Source of the DNA: Chloroflexota bacterium
Lineage (GTDB): Bacteria; Chloroflexota; Anaerolineae; Aggregatilineales; J027
Length of the DNA stretch: 64,000 nucleotides
NCBI GenBank assembly: GCA_024434115.1
Contig: QMIT01000008.1
Coordinates: 248,001 to 312,000 of the forward strand
Reading direction: 5' to 3'
Shown: piece after piece, positions 62,992 through 64,000 of the stretch
How the letters are laid out: each line of letters starts with the position of its first letter
How positions within the stretch are numbered: the first letter of the stretch is position 1
Program-made: the position numbers and the translations under genes
The notes under the pieces: generated by a model
The model's input: only the letters and a program-made list of their open reading frames with translations
Databases searched by the model: none
Told to the model about the DNA's origin: nothing

Positions 62992-63684
62992 ATGGCTGAA
63001 GCATCGGAAGGCATTGCTAAAATCTCATGGGATGATCCCGTTACAGGGCAGTTACGTGATTTCGTCCTCACTGAAGGGGCAACAGTGCAAATTGGACGGA
63101 ATCCCGATAACGATGTCAGCATCCCAGAACGTCATGTCTCGCGTCACCATGCGGTGATTAGCTATCGGCATGGCTTGTTTCTCATATCAGATTTGGGCAG
63201 TGCAAATGGCGTGTTTGTAAATGACCAGAAAATCACTGACCCTTTTCCGCTGGCACACGGCGACGTAATTCGGCTGTTTGTGCCAACCATGCGTTACTCC
63301 GCCGTAGTCACTGCCGAGGAGGAAGAGTTTGCTATCAAGACGGGTACACTCATTCGGCCCCGTTTGGGTGGCGGACGCCCCATTATTCAAATTACCTCCG
63401 GGGCGCAAGAGGGTCTTGAAATCCCGGTAATGAAAGAAGAAATGACCTTTGGACGAGCGACGAGCAGCGCCAATTGGGACATTATCTTGCAGGATCAGGC
63501 TGTCTCACGGCCTCATGCGCGTCTGCACCTAACCGACAATACGTGGTATTTGACCGACTTAAACAGCGCCAACGGTACACTGGTGAACGGCAGTCCCATT
63601 CAAGACCCCAAGATTTTGCAGGATGGCTCGGTCATTGTGATGGGGGAAACAACCATGCTGTTTCGCCTGATAGACAAGGAATAA
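62992..63684 (+). CDS. Protein with two FHA domains
   Basis: The 230-residue protein has two forkhead-associated domains, which bind phosphothreonine. The first has 'QIGRNPDNDVSIPERHVSRHHAVISY...DLGSANGVFVND' (about 25-80). The second has 'TFGRATSSANWDIILQDQAVSRPHARLHL...DLNSANGTLVNG' (about 145-210). Both keep the Gly-Arg, Ser-Arg-x-His and Asn-Gly motifs, so both are probably active. There is no signal peptide. Such proteins relay Ser/Thr kinase signals, but no kinase gene is nearby. The CinA-like gene begins four bases after the stop. Confidence 0.92.
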   Translation: MAEASEGIAKISWDDPVTGQLRDFVLTEGATVQIGRNPDNDVSIPERHVSRHHAVISYRHGLFLISDLGSANGVFVNDQKITDPFPLAHGDVIRLFVPTMRYSAVVTAEEEEFAIKTGTLIRPRLGGGRPIIQITSGAQEGLEIPVMKEEMTFGRATSSANWDIILQDQAVSRPHARLHLTDNTWYLTDLNSANGTLVNGSPIQDPKILQDGSVIVMGETTMLFRLIDKE

Positions 63685-63688
63685 GGGC

Positions 63689-64000
63689 GTGTCTTCCAAT
63701 CAGCTTTTGGAATTTGAAGTCGGGCAGCACCTACGGGAGCAAAAATTGATGTTTGCCGCCGCCGAATCCTGTACGGGCGGATTACTGCTGCACCGCCTCA
63801 CCAATGTACCGGGCAGTTCGGCCTATGTTGCAGGTGGTATCGTGGCCTATTCCAATGCGGCCAAACATTCCCTGCTGGGTGTACAAGAACATACCCTAAA
63901 TGTTTTTGGGGCGGTCAGCGAACAGGTCGCAGCGGCGATGGCACGCGGGGTTCGGGCTGCGCTTGGTTCGCAAATTGGTATTGGGATTACGGGCATCGCT
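63689..64000 (+). CDS. pncC: CinA C-terminal domain amidohydrolase (PncC-like), partial
   Basis: The first 104 codons are inside the window; the rest is cut off. The sequence 'AAAESCTGGLLLHRLTNVPGSSAYVAGGIVAYSNAAKHSLLGV' is the nicotinamide-nucleotide amidohydrolase (PncC/CinA C-terminal) signature, followed by 'GAVSEQVAAAMARGVRAALG' and 'GIGITGIA'. Such enzymes deamidate NMN to NaMN in pyridine-nucleotide salvage. The start is a GTG at 63689 with an AAGGG Shine-Dalgarno that overlaps the FHA stop codon. It seems to be the stand-alone form, since no molybdopterin-binding CinA N-terminal domain precedes it. Confidence 0.9.
   Translation, partial: MSSNQLLEFEVGQHLREQKLMFAAAESCTGGLLLHRLTNVPGSSAYVAGGIVAYSNAAKHSLLGVQEHTLNVFGAVSEQVAAAMARGVRAALGSQIGIGITGIA

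Overview
The window looks like the chromosome of a member of the Chloroflexota, probably Anaerolineae. This is inferred from gene content and style, not from a marker tree. The signs are secreted proteins with Pro/Thr linkers behind a lipobox, SH3b-repeat proteins, a fused formimidoyltransferase-cyclodeaminase, large multispanning GT39 glycosyltransferases, a bactofilin, a DUF3090/SCO1664-type cassette, and a MoxR/DUF58/DUF4129 operon. A sortase and no outer-membrane genes suggest a monoderm envelope. Gene density is high and on both strands. I see no rRNA, tRNA, CRISPR array or insertion sequence. The only gene-free stretch over 300 bases lies upstream of the ammonium transporter.

Layout. 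0-3.2 kb: a lipoprotein and the conserved yggU-yggT-yggS-pgeF cluster (minus). 3.3-11.4 kb: ammonium transporter, S41 peptidase, aminotransferase-sortase pair, SRAP repair protein, SRPBCC protein and a zinc-ribbon protein. 11.5-17.8 kb: SH3b protein, a lone tyrosine recombinase, a very unusual 1128-residue ABC ATPase with membrane segments inserted in both ATPase domains, and an FtsB/DivIC-like protein. 17.8-24 kb: gltX, two tandem GT39 genes and holA as one tightly packed minus-strand operon. 24-35.3 kb: a lipoprotein and a HerA-like ATPase with long Pro/Gln-rich segments, then a seven-gene minus-strand run (phosphomutase-like, DUF3090, SCO1664-like, MoxR, unknown, DUF58, DUF4129).

35.4-36.4 kb is an A+T-rich islet with an XRE-type regulator divergent from a Bro-N/PD-(D/E)XK nuclease, sharing two TACTAGTA-like operator candidates. 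36.4-45 kb: DUF4058, SDR, unknown protein, amidohydrolase, secreted protein, M23 peptidase and the folate enzyme FTCD. 45-46 kb: a RelE/ParE toxin-antitoxin pair and an A+T-rich membrane protein. 46-48.6 kb: ruvB-DUF2905-queA, with a bactofilin diverging from it. 49-56.3 kb: HAD phosphatase, F420-type oxidoreductase, M20 peptidase, MgtE, and a GT39/GT2 pair likely to work through a polyprenyl-phosphate sugar. 56.4-64 kb: DUF1028 protein, arginase, response regulator, HU, HAD hydrolase, a degenerate shikimate-kinase-like protein, a nitrilase-family amidase, a DnaB-like ATPase, a double-FHA protein and the start of a CinA-type amidohydrolase.

The best candidate for something undescribed is the ABC ATPase at 13783-17169. 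Removing two membrane-spanning insertions (about 435 and 165 residues), each placed just after a Q-loop region, leaves a normal tandem nucleoside-type ATPase of about 530 residues. No permease or binding-protein gene lies beside it.
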